A stretch of DNA of 7,402 nt, taken from CAYLZW01 sp964388085. GTDB taxonomy: Bacteria > Myxococcota > UBA727 > CAYLZW01. Below are positions 6,143 through 7,402 of the stretch, piece by piece; within the stretch, counting starts at the first letter, position 1; every line of letters starts with the position of its first letter. Below the pieces are notes generated by a model. That model did not search any database and was not told the origin of the DNA. It saw only the letters and a list, made by a program, of their open reading frames with translations. The DNA is taken from NCBI GenBank assembly GCA_964388085.1, contig CAYLZW010000286.1:1-7402 (forward strand). The letters are read 5' to 3'. The position numbers were made by a program, and so were the translations under genes.

Positions 6143-6877
6143 GTGGCTACCGTCACGCTCCTGCTCGGGATCATCGTCGGCGTCGCCTTCACCGTCGAGG
6201 CCGCGCTCGGCTTCGGTGCCACGGTCGTCGCGGTCTCGCTCGGCGCGTTTCTGCTCCCCATCGAGCTGCTGTTACCGGCCTTCGTGCCGCTGAACCTCGT
6301 GATGTCGATCTTCCTCGTCGTGCGCTACCGGCGCTTCGTCGAGGGTCGCTTCCTCTCGCGGCGCGTCCTGCCGCTCATGGCGCTCGGCATGCCGGTCGGC
6401 TTCTTCGCGCTCGCCGCCGTCGACGCCGGCACCGCGCAGGTGGTCCTCGGCGGCTTCGTCGCGTGGCTCGCGGGCCTCGAGCTCCGGCGCTCGCGCCACA
6501 CCCCCGACCTCACGCCGCTCCCCCGGGCGCAGCGATCGCTGGCGCTCTTGCTCGGCGGCGTCGTGCACGGCGCCTTCGCCACGGGCGGTCCGCTGGTCGT
6601 GTACGTCGTCGGCCGGACCCTGAGCGACAAGGGAGCCTTCCGCGCCACGCTGAGCACGCTCTGGCTGGTGTTGAACCTGCTGCTGCTGGCCGGCTTCGCG
6701 GCCCGGGGTGTGCTCGACGGGGAGAGCCTGACCCGGACGCTCACCTGGCTGCCCTTCCTCGGCGGCGGGCTCTTACTCGGTGAGCTCTTGCATGCGCGCG
6801 TACCGGCGGAGCTGTTCAAGCGGCTGGTGTTCTTGCTGTTGCTCGTCGCTGGGGTGCTGTTGGTGGTGAAGGGTTGA
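6143..6877 (+). CDS. TauE/SafE (sulfite exporter-like) family membrane permease
   Basis: This 244-residue integral membrane protein has about seven or eight hydrophobic helices. TauE/SafE proteins are small anion permeases linked to export of sulfite, sulfoacetate or related organic anions, but most members have no known substrate. Two internally related halves are visible, each with the family's Gly-rich motif: GFGATVVAVSLGAFLLPI at 23-40 and GAFATGGPLVVYVVG at 143-157. A hydrophilic linker (RRSRHTPDLTPLPRAQRS, 115-132) separates them. Length is typical (about 240-270). The start is a GTG, the only usual start codon between the upstream in-frame TGA at 6065 and the first helix; no Shine-Dalgarno is visible, so translation may depend on the preceding gene. 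No sulfur-metabolism genes lie nearby, so the substrate is open. Confidence 0.9.
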   Translation: MATVTLLLGIIVGVAFTVEAALGFGATVVAVSLGAFLLPIELLLPAFVPLNLVMSIFLVVRYRRFVEGRFLSRRVLPLMALGMPVGFFALAAVDAGTAQVVLGGFVAWLAGLELRRSRHTPDLTPLPRAQRSLALLLGGVVHGAFATGGPLVVYVVGRTLSDKGAFRATLSTLWLVLNLLLLAGFAARGVLDGESLTRTLTWLPFLGGGLLLGELLHARVPAELFKRLVFLLLLVAGVLLVVKG

Positions 6878-7006
6878 AGGCAGCGAGCAGCGGTCGTCGA
6901 CGTCAGAAGGCTTCCGAACCCCTCCGGCTTCGGGGGGCTTTGGGGGCGTCCGGCAGGAGCGGATCGACCTCCCCCCTTTCGGCCGACACCGACTGCGGCC
7001 TATGCC
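6878..7006 (+). other. Intergenic region between the TauE/SafE and aldehyde dehydrogenase genes
   Basis: The 129 bases contain the probable terminator listed separately and then a C-rich leader for the aldehyde dehydrogenase gene. I see no clear -35/-10 pair and no strong Shine-Dalgarno near the ATG at 7007; an AGGAG near 6956 is too far upstream to serve it. Confidence 0.45.
6919..6941 (+). terminator. Probable intrinsic terminator after the TauE/SafE gene
   Basis: CCCTCCG (6920-6926) pairs with CGGGGGG (6931-6937), with one G-U pair and a GCTT loop, followed by CTTT. The position 42 bases after the TauE/SafE stop and before a new gene fits termination, but the T tract is short, so efficiency is uncertain. 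Confidence 0.5.
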
Positions 7007-7402
7007 ATGGGCATGAACGACACCCTGACTGCCCCTCGCCCCGGAACCACCCGCCCCAGCGATGGTGGGCCGCTCGACGCGGTGTCGCCGAGCACGGCCG
7101 ACGAGGTGCGCGCCGCCGTCGAGAGCGCGCGCGAGGCCCAGCAGGCGTGGGGCGCGAAGAGCTTCGACGAGCGCGCGAAGGTCCTCGTCACGCTCGGCAA
7201 GCGCATGCTCGAGACGCGCGCCGAAGGGCTCGCGCTGCTCCGGGACGAGATGGGGCGCAGCGACGTCGACTCGCTCATGGCGGAGATCGCGTCCATGGCC
7301 GAATTCGCCAAGGGCGTCGTGCGCGCCGGCAAAAAGGCGCTCAGCGTCGAGAAGGTGCCGCTCTCGCGCCTCGACTTCCCCGGCAAGCGCGCCGTCATCG
7401 AG
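7007..7402 (+). CDS. Aldehyde dehydrogenase family protein, N-terminal part
   Basis: The first 132 codons of an NAD(P)+-dependent aldehyde dehydrogenase are present; the gene runs off the right edge. After a Pro/Thr-rich lead-in come SPSTADEVRAAVESAREAQQAW (about 27-48, given here as a family landmark: NP/SP-ST followed by the A-x-x-x-A-R-x-AQ-x-W helix), FDERAKVLVTLGKRM (53-67, the ERA-x-x-L helix) and a helix with LRDEMGR (78-84). The segment PLSRLDFPGKRAVIE (118-132) directly precedes where the family's Rossmann-fold GVVG...PWN motif should follow. The catalytic Cys and Glu lie beyond the window, so activity and substrate class cannot be judged. Starts at 7007 and 7013 are in frame and equally weak in ribosome-binding signal; I use the longer. 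It probably has its own promoter because a terminator-like hairpin lies upstream. Confidence 0.9.
   Translation, partial: MGMNDTLTAPRPGTTRPSDGGPLDAVSPSTADEVRAAVESAREAQQAWGAKSFDERAKVLVTLGKRMLETRAEGLALLRDEMGRSDVDSLMAEIASMAEFAKGVVRAGKKALSVEKVPLSRLDFPGKRAVIE

Noticed and set aside
5677..6783. A 368-codon plus-strand frame overlapping both membrane protein genes.
   Set aside because: It is an Arg/Ala-rich shadow frame; the overlapping frames encode coherent membrane helices and the TauE/SafE motifs.
7000..7398. A 132-codon minus-strand frame at the right edge.
   Set aside because: It is the codon-aligned antisense shadow of the aldehyde dehydrogenase start; its product is Ser/Ala/Arg-rich without motifs.

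Overview
The window is very GC-rich, with third codon positions almost all G or C, dense coding and long open antisense frames. It carries an aldehyde dehydrogenase, a soluble PAS histidine kinase and a three-subunit molybdenum hydroxylase. This suggests a large-genome environmental bacterium; a myxobacterium-like (Polyangiales-type) lineage is my guess, and nothing in the window proves it. There are no tRNA, rRNA, CRISPR or insertion-sequence signals.

Left part (1-3324, minus strand): a tightly packed operon for a molybdenum hydroxylase of the xanthine oxidase family, read right to left. It encodes the small [2Fe-2S] subunit (2734-3324), the large molybdopterin subunit (272-2737, ATGA overlap with the small subunit gene) and the FAD subunit (264 to beyond base 1, a 7-base gap whose Shine-Dalgarno contains the previous stop codon). 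Electrons would pass between substrate at the molybdenum centre, the two [2Fe-2S] clusters and FAD. The large subunit resembles the 4-hydroxybenzoyl-CoA reductase alpha (HcrA/HbaC) branch more than true xanthine dehydrogenases, but the substrate cannot be fixed from this window.

Middle (3379-5457, minus strand): a soluble sensor histidine kinase with an RsbRD-like N-terminal helical domain, two PAS domains, HisKA and HATPase. It lies 54 bases upstream of the hydroxylase genes on the same strand, so it may be co-transcribed with them. No response regulator is in view.

A 280-base divergent intergenic region (5458-5737) separates this leftward block from a rightward block. Each of the two divergent genes has a perfect small inverted repeat a few bases before a strong Shine-Dalgarno.

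Right part (5738-7402, plus strand): a small two-helix membrane protein of unknown function (5738-6067), a TauE/SafE-family membrane transporter (6143-6877, GTG start, no visible Shine-Dalgarno, in frame with the preceding gene across a single TGA), a probable intrinsic terminator (6919-6941), and the 5' end of an aldehyde dehydrogenase gene (7007 to the window end). I find no convincing new system. The points most worth checking are the hydroxylase substrate, the kinase-hydroxylase linkage and the small-protein/TauE pair.
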